Positions 21,785 through 31,639 of a DNA stretch of 64,000 bases are shown one piece after another; positions within the stretch are counted from its first letter, which is position 1; every line of letters starts with the position of its first letter. The notes under the pieces are model-generated. The model had not been told where the DNA came from. It saw only the letters and a program-made list of their open reading frames with translations, and did not search any database. The stretch covers positions 8,742,001-8,806,000 of the forward strand of contig OX388314.1 of NCBI GenBank assembly GCA_947579605.1, in the 5' to 3' direction. A program made the position numbers and the translations under genes. This stretch comes from Athripsodes cinereus (taxonomy: Eukaryota; Arthropoda; Insecta; Trichoptera; Leptoceridae).

Positions 21785-22145
21785 AACCTTGTTATGTTTA
21801 CTTAGTAAATTATATACATATAATACATAAGATAACAAAGAAAAAAATATATATTTCTATCATTATCATACAATGTGAAATTTGTTATGCCCTTTCAACC
21901 TTGTTGTTATGGTAAATTATTTCTTGTTATGAGAAACTTAATAATATGCCATATGAAAAAAGATAATGAAGGAAGAAATCAATATGTAATGGTAATTATT
22001 CTTATATGATGCCCGTCCTAAAAGACTTTATTTTTATGACGTAAGTATGTTTATTTTTCCACTGAAGTGCATTTTAATATACAATATCAAATTTTGAGAT
22101 TATTAAAAAAAAATACTTAAAAAAAATTTTTTTTCATTCTCTGCT
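21785..22145. other. No recognised feature
   Basis: A-rich sequence without support for a gene. Confidence 0.45.
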
Positions 22146-22149
22146 TACT

Positions 22150-22458
22150 TTGAAATACAGGATATGTGTGATGGTGTTTTTAGCCTTGAAAGGTGTGTCG
22201 CCGTCTTATTTGTCGAAGATGTGTGAGATCGAGACCATCAGTGAACGACGGCTCATGCTTCGCTCAACACAAGGTGTAGCAAAAACCAAACCAATAGAGC
22301 CATCCCGATCTCGCTGGAGAGGCTTTGGAAATGGAGCGTTTGGTTTTGCGGGTTCTGGAAGCTAGAATAAGCTGCCTCTGCGTTTGCGGAAGGAGGTTAA
22401 TGAAGAAGGTTTCAGAAGTAAGCTGAAAACACAACTTTTTGCTGGGAATTTCGGGTGA
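22150..22458 (+). pseudogene. CR1-like LINE ORF C-terminus with one nonsense codon
   Basis: From 22150 one frame reads VFLALKGVSPSYLSKMCE, TISERRLMLRSTQG, FGNGAFGFAGSGS, then TAG (22363-22365), then NKLPLRLRKEV, GFRSKLKTQLFAG and a TGA at 22456-22458. The pattern (F...L..A..G..P.YL..., LR......, FG..AF..A....WN.LP..LR, F.S.LKT.LF) is the conserved C-terminal region of CR1/jockey LINEs. The stop falls exactly where the family has Trp, so a single TGG to TAG change explains it. About 103 codons survive in one frame, which suggests a comparatively young truncated copy. Confidence 0.72.
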
Positions 22459-22504
22459 TAGACACACAATACAGCGCCCTTGAGGTCATGTTATGAGTAA
22501 ACGA

Positions 22505-22610
22505 CGATTTACAAATATTGTCCATTTATTGATTACAAACAATGTCATTGAGAAATTCTTTCAAATTAAATACAATCAACATACATTGGGCAAGTTTATT
22601 GCAAAGTAAT
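22505..22610 (-). repeat. R5 repeat (LINE 3' tail type)
   Basis: Matches the R5 order: TTTATTGATTACAAACAAT, AATACAATCAACATACATT, GGGCAAGTTTATTGCAAA. It directly follows the CR1-like remnant. Diverged from the copies at 14948 and 40766. Confidence 0.5.
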
Positions 22611-22614
22611 GATA

Positions 22615-23030
22615 TCTTCTAAGTAATCATAATGTACAATCTCAAAAATAAATTATTGTACAAAAAAAAAAATAAACAAAAAAAATTTGGGCTAATCTGC
22701 TGGCTAATCCTCTTGTGGATACGCCGTGATGTATAGTAGTGGTTATTAAAACTTAAAGTAACTGAAAAAAAATATATAAAAATACAGGTAAAATTAAAAC
22801 TATCACATTTCATTTCGAAAAAAATGTTAATAAAGAAATTATTAATAATACGAAAATAATGTACACTGCAAATTATCAGGTGTCTATCGTATCGCATAAC
22901 CTTAATATATTACGTTCTATCTGTTCTCATTCATTTATTATTACATTTTGTCATGTTTTATCATGACCAAGATATTGTGCATATCACTATCTAATATTTA
23001 CACATGAAACTACCATATAAAACTACCATA
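22615..23030. other. No recognised gene
   Basis: A 92-codon minus-strand opening at 22619-22897 is Phe/Ile/Asn-rich and has no motif; it is treated as chance. Confidence 0.45.
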
Positions 23031-23031
23031 A

Positions 23032-23135
23032 AAGACAACGCCATCGTACTTGATAGTGGACACAGCACACCTCACGCAAAGGATGGGTTGCGGGTTCATG
23101 TTCCATCCAAGGTACTAGTACGAACCTGCGATAGT
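23032..23135 (+). mobile_element. SINE3-related fragment
   Basis: GGATGGGTTGCGGGTTCATGT and TTCCATCC (from 23081) correspond to the B-box region of the SINE at 31545-31635. The AAAGACAACGCCATCGT block upstream matches the distal part of that SINE but in the opposite relative orientation, so the copy may be internally inverted. Confidence 0.45.
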
Positions 23136-23139
23136 TCAA

Positions 23140-23565
23140 GAAACCTATTTCTTTAAATAACTAAAAGAGCTTAACAATTCTAAAGAAATTGATGTATATT
23201 TTAATATTTTATTGAGTGTGTAAGTATCTCTAAAAACAACTTACATTTGACGAAATTCCCTAGAATATTCTCAAAGTCTTTGTGAACCTTGACATTTTAC
23301 ATTAAGACCAAACAATAAGAATAAATATTTAAGTAGTAAAGTATTAAGATTAATTATAGGTATTTATATAATAAAGATAATCTTTTGTTATGTAATATAA
23401 ACAATTGATGACATTTTCTTAAATACGATAATTATTGCGTCATTTACATAAACAATAGTATAATCGTCTGACATGAAAGTGGCCGATAAACCTTTAAAAC
23501 CATGAGTTTTTCGCTTGTAAGCCGTTTTTATTGTTTTATTTTCTATGAACTCATCCCACTATTCA
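23140..23565. other. No recognised feature
   Basis: AT-rich sequence; nothing supported. Confidence 0.45.
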
Positions 23566-23569
23566 TCCT

Positions 23570-23810
23570 TCAGCGCTCTTCTTGGGGGCATGTGGCGGAA
23601 TCTAGTCTCCTTCATTTAGAGCGTTTTTGCGCCAATTGAGTTACCTTTTCTCACGAGATTCTTAGCGCATTGATGTCATTGTCATAGGAATGGTGTGAGG
23701 ATATTGAGAAAGAGGGATGTCAGGCCTATCGAAGCCCGTGTGGAAGAAACAATAGCGCTTTTTTGGACAACTATCAATGGTCATTCACAAAACATGACTC
23801 TGTCAGTACC
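23570..23810 (-). mobile_element. LINE-B C-terminal remnant
   Basis: Nucleotide order matches the LINE-B end seen at 36895-37150 and 63535-63815: CAGCGCTCTTCTTGGGGGC, GCGCCAATTGAGTTACC, CATAGGAATGGTGTGAGG, TTTTTTGGACAACTATCAAT and GACTCTGTCAGTACCATC. It is the most diverged copy of the four and its frame is destroyed. Confidence 0.6.
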
Positions 23811-23871
23811 ATCGTATCTCTTTGATTGTATAGAATATTGATCTTTATACTGAACATTATTACGGATTAAT

Positions 23872-24038
23872 TATAAATAAAACACTTTTTTATAGTATAT
23901 CCACTGTGACATTTTATTTGACGCAGGCCGCCGGCTTTCAAGGGCATCCGCTCTCATCATCAGGCTAGCGCAAAGAAAGCCGGCTCGCGTCCAATAAAAA
24001 GTCTCAGTGGATATACTATAAAAAGTGTTTTATTTATA
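23872..24038. mobile_element. Fold-back element, second copy
   Basis: Inverted arms of about 65 bp (23872-23940 and 23973-24038) share TATAAATAAAACAC, TATAGTATATCCACTG and GCCGGCTTT. The centre GCTCTCATCATCAG is shared with the copy at 11167-11406, and the outer arms are also related. Length 167 bp, no ORF. Confidence 0.65.
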
Positions 24039-24044
24039 GGTAAT

Positions 24045-24555
24045 TAATTCAACATGAAATTTCACCATAAACCGTTGGTTGAAAATATTAACATTTTTTG
24101 GGATGTTAGGTGGTATAAGAATAACACTGTTAATAGGCCCTTGCGGTGATTTTTCTACAAAACGGCACATTTGAAAAGAAATTGTCAAGCTTATTATTGT
24201 TTTGTTATAATGTAAAATCATCATTTACAAATCTTTTAAAAAGCTTATTATAGATTAACGGAAATGACAAACTTTTTAACAGATTAATAACTTAAAAAAA
24301 GGACAATTGATCCAGCACTTGATGCTGCCTGGGGTTCTAGAAGAATTGTCATGTATTTAATGTTTATTATTGATTATAAAAATTGTGTGGGTATATTTTT
24401 ATTTCATTTCAAGAAATGAAAAAACGTTTCCTATATACCATTTAAATATTATCTGTAAGGAGCAAATACGTGGAATGTAAAAAATGAAAAAAAAAAATAC
24501 ATTTTTATCTTAAACGGAACTCCAAAGGAAACTGCAATTAGTGTTAATGAAGAAG
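24045..24555. other. No recognised gene
   Basis: AT-rich. CAGCACTTGATGCTG near 24312 is a small hairpin followed by CCTGGGGTTCTAG, resembling the 3' UTR segment near 19940. Confidence 0.4.
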
Positions 24556-24560
24556 GAAGT

Positions 24561-25800
24561 TATCTAATATATAAAAGGAAGTCGTGTGTGTTACAACACT
24601 TATAACTCAAGAATGGCTGTACCGATTTGAATGATCTCTGATTTGTTGGATTCTTCTCCGCCCGGAATAAACTATAGGCTATTAAAACATCTTACAAATT
24701 CACGGGAAGAAAAAATATGAAGAAAATTATTTACGCCATACATTTTTAATTTCAAAAATAAAAACAATATGGAGAGTTATTGCGCTGTTAGCGCCCCCAC
24801 GTCGCCTGTTGAATTGTGCTAAAATAATCCGTAGGTTCTGCTATATTAAGAACCAAATTACTATAACTAATATGAACGAAATGTGTACTAATATTTGTTT
24901 ACTATAATTCGGTTGTATCTCATGGCAATAGGTTTTATCTCACTAAAACATAATTTTACAGGAGAGCAAAAACAAAGTTTGCAAAAGAGATATTTCAGCC
25001 AAATTTCGAGCATTATATATCAAAATGAAGGTAATTATTATTTCTACAAGATAGATGTAACATTCTCTTAATAATTTCTTATACAAGATGAATGTAACAT
25101 TCACTAAATAATTTCTTGCAGTTTAAAAATATTTGAGTTTTTTTGCCATGTTGATGAAAACAATCTTTCAACATGTCAATAAGTTACGTCTTTTCTCTCT
25201 TTATTCTGACTATAAAGAGACATATCCTTTTGTCACATCAAATATAACACTATTTTGAGCATTTTATGGAACAAACTTGAAAACGCAAAAAATGCGAGAT
25301 ACAACCTATTGCCGTGTAACTACCGAATTATTCGACTAATATTTATGTATCGATAGATCTTCTATCACATAAATGTGGACGTGCACAGATTATATTTGAA
25401 ATTGTATTTTATTTTTGCAGATGGAAAATTATTATTGAACCAAAAATTGTGCTATTAAAGATGAAAATAAGAATGTGTTCATGTACGTAGTTCTGATGCA
25501 AGATTGTGTAGTGAAATTTGCAGACAGAGAAGAAAAATTACGAAGAAAATTATTTGCGCCATACATTTTTAATTTCAATAAAAAATGCAATATGGAGAAT
25601 TATACAAAATCAACAATGAAGGTTTTTTTATAGATTGGCCTATTTATATGATAATTTTTCTATACATTCTCAAATTAGAATCGTTATCCATACAATTTAA
25701 CATCTGTAGTTCTGATATTTCAATTTTTAAAAAATCATGGAAAGAATTTTTATAAATTTCAAATGAATAGGTAAAATCTACCTGAAAAAAAAATTAGTAA
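24561..25800 (+). repeat. Left arm of the palindrome
   Basis: Besides pairing with the right arm, it has internal structure. GAAGAAAATTATTT.CGCCATAC appears directly repeated at about 24719 and 25549. A block around CTAATATTTGTTTACTATAA and CATGGCAATAGG (24888-24950) recurs in inverted form at about 25285-25345. The inner end runs into the N gap, so the true end of the arm is unknown. Confidence 0.7.
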
Positions 25801-26000
25801 NNNNNNNNNNNNNNNNNNNNNNNNNNNNNNNNNNNNNNNNNNNNNNNNNNNNNNNNNNNNNNNNNNNNNNNNNNNNNNNNNNNNNNNNNNNNNNNNNNNN
25901 NNNNNNNNNNNNNNNNNNNNNNNNNNNNNNNNNNNNNNNNNNNNNNNNNNNNNNNNNNNNNNNNNNNNNNNNNNNNNNNNNNNNNNNNNNNNNNNNNNNN
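25801..26000. other. Assembly gap, 200 N
   Basis: Exactly 200 unknown bases, probably a nominal gap size. It lies where a long palindrome would stop a short-read assembly. Any open frame running through it is meaningless. Confidence 0.95.
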
Positions 26001-26171
26001 CGGCCCCACCCGTTGTCGAGTAATATGTACGGAATTTTAGGAAATTAATTTTCGAAGTGGATTTTTTTTGCCGGCAAATTAAAATAATTCTACATATGGC
26101 AACAATTTCCTCAAGTTTCAAAAATATTACCTTTTCTATGGAAAAAAAGTACTCGACAACGGGTGGGGCCG
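26001..26171. repeat. Small inverted repeat beside the gap
   Basis: The first 22 bases after the gap (CGGCCCCACCCGTTGTCGAG...) are repeated in inverted form at 26150-26171 without mismatch. The left copy begins at the gap edge, so the repeat may extend into it. It looks like a MITE of 171 bp or more inside the loop of the large palindrome. Confidence 0.6.
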
Positions 26172-26211
26172 CTAAACTGCGAAAGTTACATTCATTTTTT
26201 TTACATAAGAC

Positions 26212-26428
26212 AATTCACACACATCGAGCTAGTCCCAAACTTAGATGAATCTTGATTATGGGTACTAACGCGACGATACACACATATACAATGCACTATA
26301 TACATATATATATGTAACACCCAGACCCAGGACAATTTGAAAAAGGTCATTCTTCACTTTGCCCTGTCCGGGAATCGAACCCGGGACCTCGTAACTCAAA
26401 GGAAAGAGCTCCGCGCCACACCGGCCGA
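26212..26428 (-). mobile_element. SINE1 copy in the palindrome loop
   Basis: Reverse complement shows the GGCCGGTGTGGCGCGGAGC head, the B box GGTTCGATTCCCGG, CTGGGTGTTAC, GCGTTAGTACCCATAATC and TTTGGGACTAGCTCGATG. It has no inverted partner in the left half, so it was inserted on one side only, or its partner lies in the gap. Confidence 0.78.
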
Positions 26429-26502
26429 CATGAACAATTTATGTTGAAATATTATACTTAACTCAGATTTGTTTATAAATTATCTGCAGTACGTAATATA
26501 AT

Positions 26503-27740
26503 TTACTAATTTTTTTTTCAGGTAGATTTTACCTATTCATTTGAAATTTATAAAAATTCTTTCCATGATTTTTTAAAAATTGAAATATCAGAACTACAGA
26601 TGTTAAATTGTATGGATAACGATTCTAATTTGAGAATGTATAGAAAAATTATCATATAAATAGGCCAATCTATAAAAAAACCTTCATTGTTGATTTTGTA
26701 TAATTCTCCATATTGCATTTTTTATTGAAATTAAAAATGTATGGCGCAAATAATTTTCTTCGTAATTTTTCTTCTCTGTCTGCAAATTTCACTACACAAT
26801 CTTGCATCAGAACTACGTACATGAACACATTCTTATTTTCATCTTTAATAGCACAATTTTTGGTTCAATAATAATTTTCCATCTGCAAAAATAAAATACA
26901 ATTTCAAATATAATCTGTGCACGTCCACATTTATGTGATAGAAGATCTATCGATACATAAATATTAGTCGAATAATTCGGTAGTTACACGGCAATAGGTT
27001 GTATCTCGCATTTTTTGCGTTTTCAAGTTTGTTCCATAAAATGCTCAAAATAGTGTTATATTTGATGTGACAAAAGGATATGTCTCTTTATAGTCAGAAT
27101 AAAGAGAGAAAAGACGTAACTTATTGACATGTTGAAAGATTGTTTTCATCAACATGGCAAAAAAACTCAAATATTTTTAAACTGCAAGAAATTATTTAGT
27201 GAATGTTACATACATCTTGTATAAGAAATTATTAAGAGAATGTTACATCTATCTTGTAGAAATAATAATTACCTTCATTTTGATATATAATGCTCGAAAT
27301 TTGGCTGAAATATCTCTTTTGCAAACTTTGTTTTTGCTCTCCTGTAAAATTATGTTTTAGTGAGATACAACCTATTGCCATGTAACTACCGAATTATAGT
27401 AAACAAATATTAGTACACATTTCGTTCATATTAGTTATAGTAATTTGGTTCTTAATATAGCAGAACCTACGGATTATTTTAGCACAATTCAACAGGCGAC
27501 GTGGGGGCGCTAACAGCGCAATAACTCTCCATATTGTTTTTATTTTTGAAATCAAAAATGTATGGCGTAAATAATTTTCTTCATATTTTTTCTTCCCGTG
27601 AATTTGTAAGATGTTTTAATAGCCTATAGTTTATTCCGGGCGGAGAAGAATCCAACAAATCAGAGATCATTCAAATCGGTACAGCCATTCTTGAGTTATA
27701 AGTGTTGTAACACACACGACTTCCTTTTATATATTAGATA
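26503..27740 (-). repeat. Right arm of the palindrome
   Basis: Inverted partner of 24561-25800, starting TTACTAATTTTTTTTTCAGG and ending CCTTTTATATATTAGATA. The few substitutions and the small indel against the left arm suggest either some age or gene conversion that keeps the arms similar. Confidence 0.75.
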
Positions 27741-27841
27741 TTCGCATATTTTTTAGCGAATGCGGATGCGAATGCGAATACTTTGAAATATGCGAATATT
27801 CGCGAATGCGAATGCGAATACGAATATTCGTTACATCACTA
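27741..27841. mobile_element. Right end of a hAT-like element with GCGAAT repeats
   Basis: Directly abutting the palindrome are irregular tandem GCGAAT/GCGGAT units and their complement ATTCGC, ending ATTCGTTACATCACTA at 27841. Inverted, the end reads TAGTGATGTAACGAAT, the hAT-type terminus also used at 8760-9256. The left half of this element is missing. Confidence 0.5.
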
Positions 27842-27849
27842 TTGGATAG

Positions 27850-28110
27850 TATGGAGTTCTCAATATGGAATGGGTCTCCTACTCTTTTTCAATAAGTTTT
27901 CGAGTAACGTATAAAAGACAGGTAAGTATTCGTATTATATCATTTATATTTCAAAATAAATTATTTTTTTCGCAGATAAATGTAAGTCCATTTTATTATA
28001 CAGAAGACATTCTGCAGATTCTACGTGTTGTCTCCGCTAAATATTAGATCTCCCACTCTTTTCCGTAAGCTTTTGAGTGTCCTGTAAATGTTAGGTGTTC
28101 ACAAAACCTC
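27850..28110 (-). repeat. R4 repeat, two partial units
   Basis: GGGTCTCCTACTCTTT with TTTTCGAGTAACGTATAAAA at 27870-27920, and again ATCTCCCACTCTTTTCC with TTTTGAGTGTCCTGTAAA at 28048-28090. Both match the minus strand of the R4 end at 61600-61920, which is also tandemly doubled. Confidence 0.55.
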
Positions 28111-28114
28111 GTGT

Positions 28115-28655
28115 AAGTATAAGAAAATTAACACATACAATTTAGCTATGACACATGTCATCCCTCCTGAAAAGTTTCATTTTTAATTGGCAATCTAGGT
28201 ATATGTTTATTATTATCGAAATTAATCCACTGGCTATCCCAATTGTGAGGTAACGCAGTAATAGTTAATAGAATTATATAATTGGGTAACATTTGGTGAC
28301 ACGCGTTAATAAAAATTATTTCTGATGCAACTCGTCTAGTCTTAAATAAAATGATAAGGTAGTTATTGTTTTATAGTATTACAATAGAGTCTGGCTGGCT
28401 AATTCCCATCTTATTGGATCATAGTGGATTTGATATATTACATATTACATATATTTATTATATATGCTGCGTTCAAATGTAAACATTTTATTATTATATT
28501 ACCAAATCCCGCTGGTTGACGTAATTTAAGCAGTAGTATATTATTTCCTATTTATTCTGGATGATTAAGTATGTTACAACGCTATTATATCTTACTTATC
28601 CTTTATACTAGAACTTTTACCCGAAATTACCTACCAACCAGCCATCTCGATTGGA
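28115..28655. other. No recognised feature
   Basis: AT-rich sequence without supportable elements. Confidence 0.45.
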
Positions 28656-28659
28656 GAAC

Positions 28660-28780
28660 TATGTTTACACAATGTAACATTGTGCAAAATCTAATCGGAA
28701 GAAGTGATAAAGACGTCTCAATGCTTACGAATTGACTCTAGACTGGCTTCAGTGATCACTTTCGGTGTCCATGGACAATG
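28660..28780. repeat. R6 repeat copy
   Basis: AACATTGTGCAAAATCTAAT, CGGAAGAAGTGATAAAGACG, TCTAGACTGGCTTCAGTG and ATCACTTTCGGTGTCCATGG match, in the same order, 62920-63020. About 80 per cent alike by eye. Superfamily unknown. Confidence 0.6.
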
Positions 28781-28887
28781 TTCACCAGTTCCACGATTCT
28801 CACTGTCACACTGTAAGGTCCGCCAATTAAGAAACATTTTGTAAAAATTGTAGAAGCAACATTAGTTTTGTCATCAGCATGTTCATT

Positions 28888-29055
28888 GGTAGCCTGGAGG
28901 TAGAATCTCGGCCTCGTGAACAGGGGTCCGTGGTACGACCCCAGGTGCCGGCAAACTCCCCTTTCACGATATAAGCTTTTAGCTTACTGTGAAAGGTGTA
29001 TGTGGTTATATTTGGGTTTACAACAAAACCCAGATACACCTTTTAAAAAAAAATG
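28888..29055 (+). mobile_element. SINE2 copy
   Basis: GGTAGCCTGGAGGTAG head (A-box region), GTGGTACGACCCC B-box region, GGTGCCGGCAAACTCCCC, TTCACGATATAAGC, GTATGTGGTTATATTTGGG and an A-rich tail (29045-29054). Orientation plus. Overlapping minus-strand openings are chance. Confidence 0.78.
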
Positions 29056-29059
29056 TGCC

Positions 29060-30525
29060 CAAATCCGAAAAAAACAATAATAAAAGTATCTGTTTACTTC
29101 ATTATTTTTTATTCACGATACCAAAATGTACTTTTACAAAATAGTACATACCTACCTATTTCTGAATACTTTTTTATTAAAATAAGACAAAGAAAGAAAT
29201 AACTGAACATATGCCTCATCATATTTTTTCAGGTATCTCTGTCCTCGGTTTATTGCACCAACATTTTTTTAATGCCATAACACTTAATATACAATAAACG
29301 ATTAAAATAAATATATACGCACATATGTACAGAAGGATTTGAATTAAGTTATGATATTGTACGGTAACAATAGTTCGTCAAGTAGCGACAAAGTAAAACA
29401 ATGATGTTTTTGTTTAATATAATGCTGAACCAAATGAGAATGTCGCTAAGCAGATTGTAATATTGAAATATGTATAATGATGAGTCTAGAAACTTCTGAA
29501 GGACGTCATTCAGCTATGGCAAGGGCGTACCTAGAATATTTTCTTCGAGGGAGGGAGTGGAAGGCAGCTTCTTAGAAAAAAAATATTTCCTCTATAAGTG
29601 AATCTGTTACCTCTAACTCTCACCTTTCATAATGTGATATTTATCGAAATAAATAAAACAAGCGTTATATATATATTTTTTTTAAATTTAAACCACTTAG
29701 ACCCATTGGAAGTAGGTATTTAATTTTAGTTTAGGAATTGAAAATATTTCTCGATCTAATCATTTTTGTAAAGAAATGTTTCAACCGCCATATGTTCGAT
29801 TTTACTTTTAGCCCATTTTCTTTTCCCATACTTAAATGATAATTTAAGTTGAATCTTACTACTTTCGAGATTCTAGAAAGGCAATTCTTTCACTTTGTCC
29901 ACTCCTGGTTGCGCCCATGATAGATTGGTATACAGCTAGGATTTATAATGCTGTATTGGGTGAGATACTCTACCGCTCGTGTCCACAATACTTTTAAATT
30001 TGTTTGGTAAATGTCAACTCTTCTTAGTATCGTAGGTGTTCAATCAATTTGAAACATATTGTCTTAGAAATAATATACTTATGAGATTCTGTATATCAAG
30101 ATTTGATAAAACTTTTAATTTCACAATACACTTTTACTTTTATTGTCTTTTTGTTTTTAGTATTGAAAAAGGATTTGGTTGTTTCAATCTTTAGACTGTT
30201 TTCACATATTTGCTTTGAAGAAAAGATAAATTTATTGATATCTGAATTGATGGCTTAATACTACCACAAAAAATGCACCCAACTGTTTATTTTATTTAAC
30301 CCAGTTTATTTAACTCCACTAACTGCTATAATGCAGTTATTTTCCTGTTACAATTTAGCCTAAAAACAATCAAAGAGAAACAATCTTAATGTTGTGTTTA
30401 GGTCTTTTTGTAACATGAAAAATAAATTCATAGATAAATTTCAGGTTCTCAATATCTTTAGGTATATTTCACGAATTAGGAAAGTAAATAGTGGACCGAT
30501 ATACCGAACTAGATCTAACTAACTT
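29060..30525. other. No gene; one short GGGCGTACC repeat
   Basis: AT-rich. At 29518-29600 a GGCAAGGGCGTACCTAG block with G-rich GAGGGAGGGAGTGG resembles the unclassified repeat ends at 17935 and 21457, and GTTGCGCCCATGA near 29910 may be its other end. Confidence 0.35.
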
Positions 30526-30527
30526 AC

Positions 30528-30840
30528 TTACTTATGTAGCTATTCCTGTCCACTGTTGAACATAAGCCTCCCCTATATGTCTCCAGGCATCTCTGTCCTA
30601 AACTTTCTAAAACCAGTCACCAGCGATTCTTCTAATGTCGTCTGACCAACGTGTTGGAGGTCTTCCTCTACATCTTCACGAAGCTTCCACTCCACTACCC
30701 TTTTTGTCCATCTTTGATCTTTAAGTCTAGCAACATGCCCTGCCCATGACAACTTCAACCTTGCTACTCTTTCGTCAACATCCGTAAATTCCGATCTCCT
30801 ACGTATCTTCGTGTTTCTAATGCGATCAGAGAGTTTTATT
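30528..30840 (-). mobile_element. LINE-C (RTE-type) C-terminal remnant
   Basis: Minus strand reads RIRNTKIRRRSEFTDV, then WAGHVARLKDQRWTKRVVEW and, after frame changes, GFRKFRTEMPGD and the nucleotide end GTTCAACAGTGGACAGGAAT of the usual VQQWTG codons, followed by an AAGTAAGTAAG tail. This is the classic C-terminus of RTE-clade LINEs of Lepidoptera (WAGHVARM.D.RWT...LEW ... GEAYVQQWT). The frame is broken and only the last fifth or less of the ORF remains. Confidence 0.78.
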
Positions 30841-30844
30841 ATTT

Positions 30845-31540
30845 ATCTAACTAACTAATGAATTCATAATACTGTTCCCTACGTACATTAAATATAACAA
30901 ATCTCATCGCCAAATCGAAAATAAAATCTCTTGTATTTGCTGTTTTACGAAATATATTTTTAATTCAGTTTGTAAAAACCCGTAACTATTCTTTTTGTAG
31001 CAAATGAGTTCATAGGTAGCCTAGATGTGAAGCAAATATGATGTTATTTGCTTTTAAGGATGTAAATACTCTCATTCGTTGTTCGCGAATCCTCCAAAGA
31101 GTTCCTTCTCCGCAAGGATATTATTTAACAAAATATTATATAAAATTAAGTTTTTCTTTTACCACGCAGAACATCTGGGTTTTTTCCAATTGAAGCACTA
31201 TTTCCGATTTGGAATACACAAAGTCAGATTTTATCCGACACAGATGTTTTACAAAGTATTTTAATGTAGGTTCTTGATTCTTATACGCAAAACGAACGAA
31301 ACTACACTGCTAGAAAATTATATTGATTCTAAGAGCTCTTTAGTGTACCTACTTGAAGAGTACCTCACTTGTGGAGCAACCGATGAAAAGTAACCATTGT
31401 TTGATATTATATGGGTACATAAATTTAACAAACGTAACAACCATATAAAACTAAATCCCACAATGGACTACATCTAGAAGTTGAGGTGGGCAAGGTCTTT
31501 GGATGGAAGAAAGAAAAAAAAGGGTAAGAAAAGACAACGT
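30845..31540. other. No recognised feature
   Basis: AT-rich sequence; open stretches are short and without motifs. Confidence 0.45.
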
Positions 31541-31544
31541 CATC

Positions 31545-31635
31545 CTATTACATAGGTAGTGCTTCGGATGGGACTTGAACCCGTAACCCATCTTTTTGCA
31601 AGATTCGCTTTGTCGAATTAGCTACCGGGTATGAT
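31545..31635 (-). mobile_element. SINE3 (tRNA-derived) head
   Basis: Reverse complement reads ACCCGGTAGCTAATTCGAC (A-box region), GATGGGTTACGGGTTCAAG then TCCCATCC (B-box region), then a short body toward a T-rich tail near 31510. The B box GGTTCAAGTCC is close to that of Lys-type tRNAs. A related piece lies at 23032-23135. Confidence 0.6.
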
Positions 31636-31639
31636 CAAT

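Larger units (their letters stand above)
24561..27740. mobile_element. 3.2-kb palindromic element with arms of about 1.24 kb
   Basis: Left arm 24561-25800 and right arm 26503-27740 are inverted copies over their whole readable length. The outer ends read TCTAATATATAAAAGGAAGT and GTCGTGTGTGTTACAACAC, a start like that of Helitron-like insect repeats (TC start, CCGATTTGAATGATC box). The arms are not identical: an A/T change occurs near 25086 against 27211, and the 24911-24927 block differs in sequence and by 2 bp from its partner near 27380-27395. This argues against a pure assembly duplication. The loop holds 200 N, a 171-bp inverted repeat and a SINE1. No ORF survives. Confidence 0.75.

Noticed and set aside
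22264..22467. 67-codon minus-strand frame
   Set aside because: Antisense shadow of the CR1-like remnant, which has clear family motifs on the plus strand.
25759..26121. Open frames of 71-120 codons on the minus strand
   Set aside because: They run through 200 unknown bases; the opening is an artefact of the gap.
24561..27740. Palindrome as a pure assembly duplication
   Set aside because: The arms differ by substitutions and an indel and lie in one contiguous flank context, so true structure is more likely, although the gap keeps some doubt.
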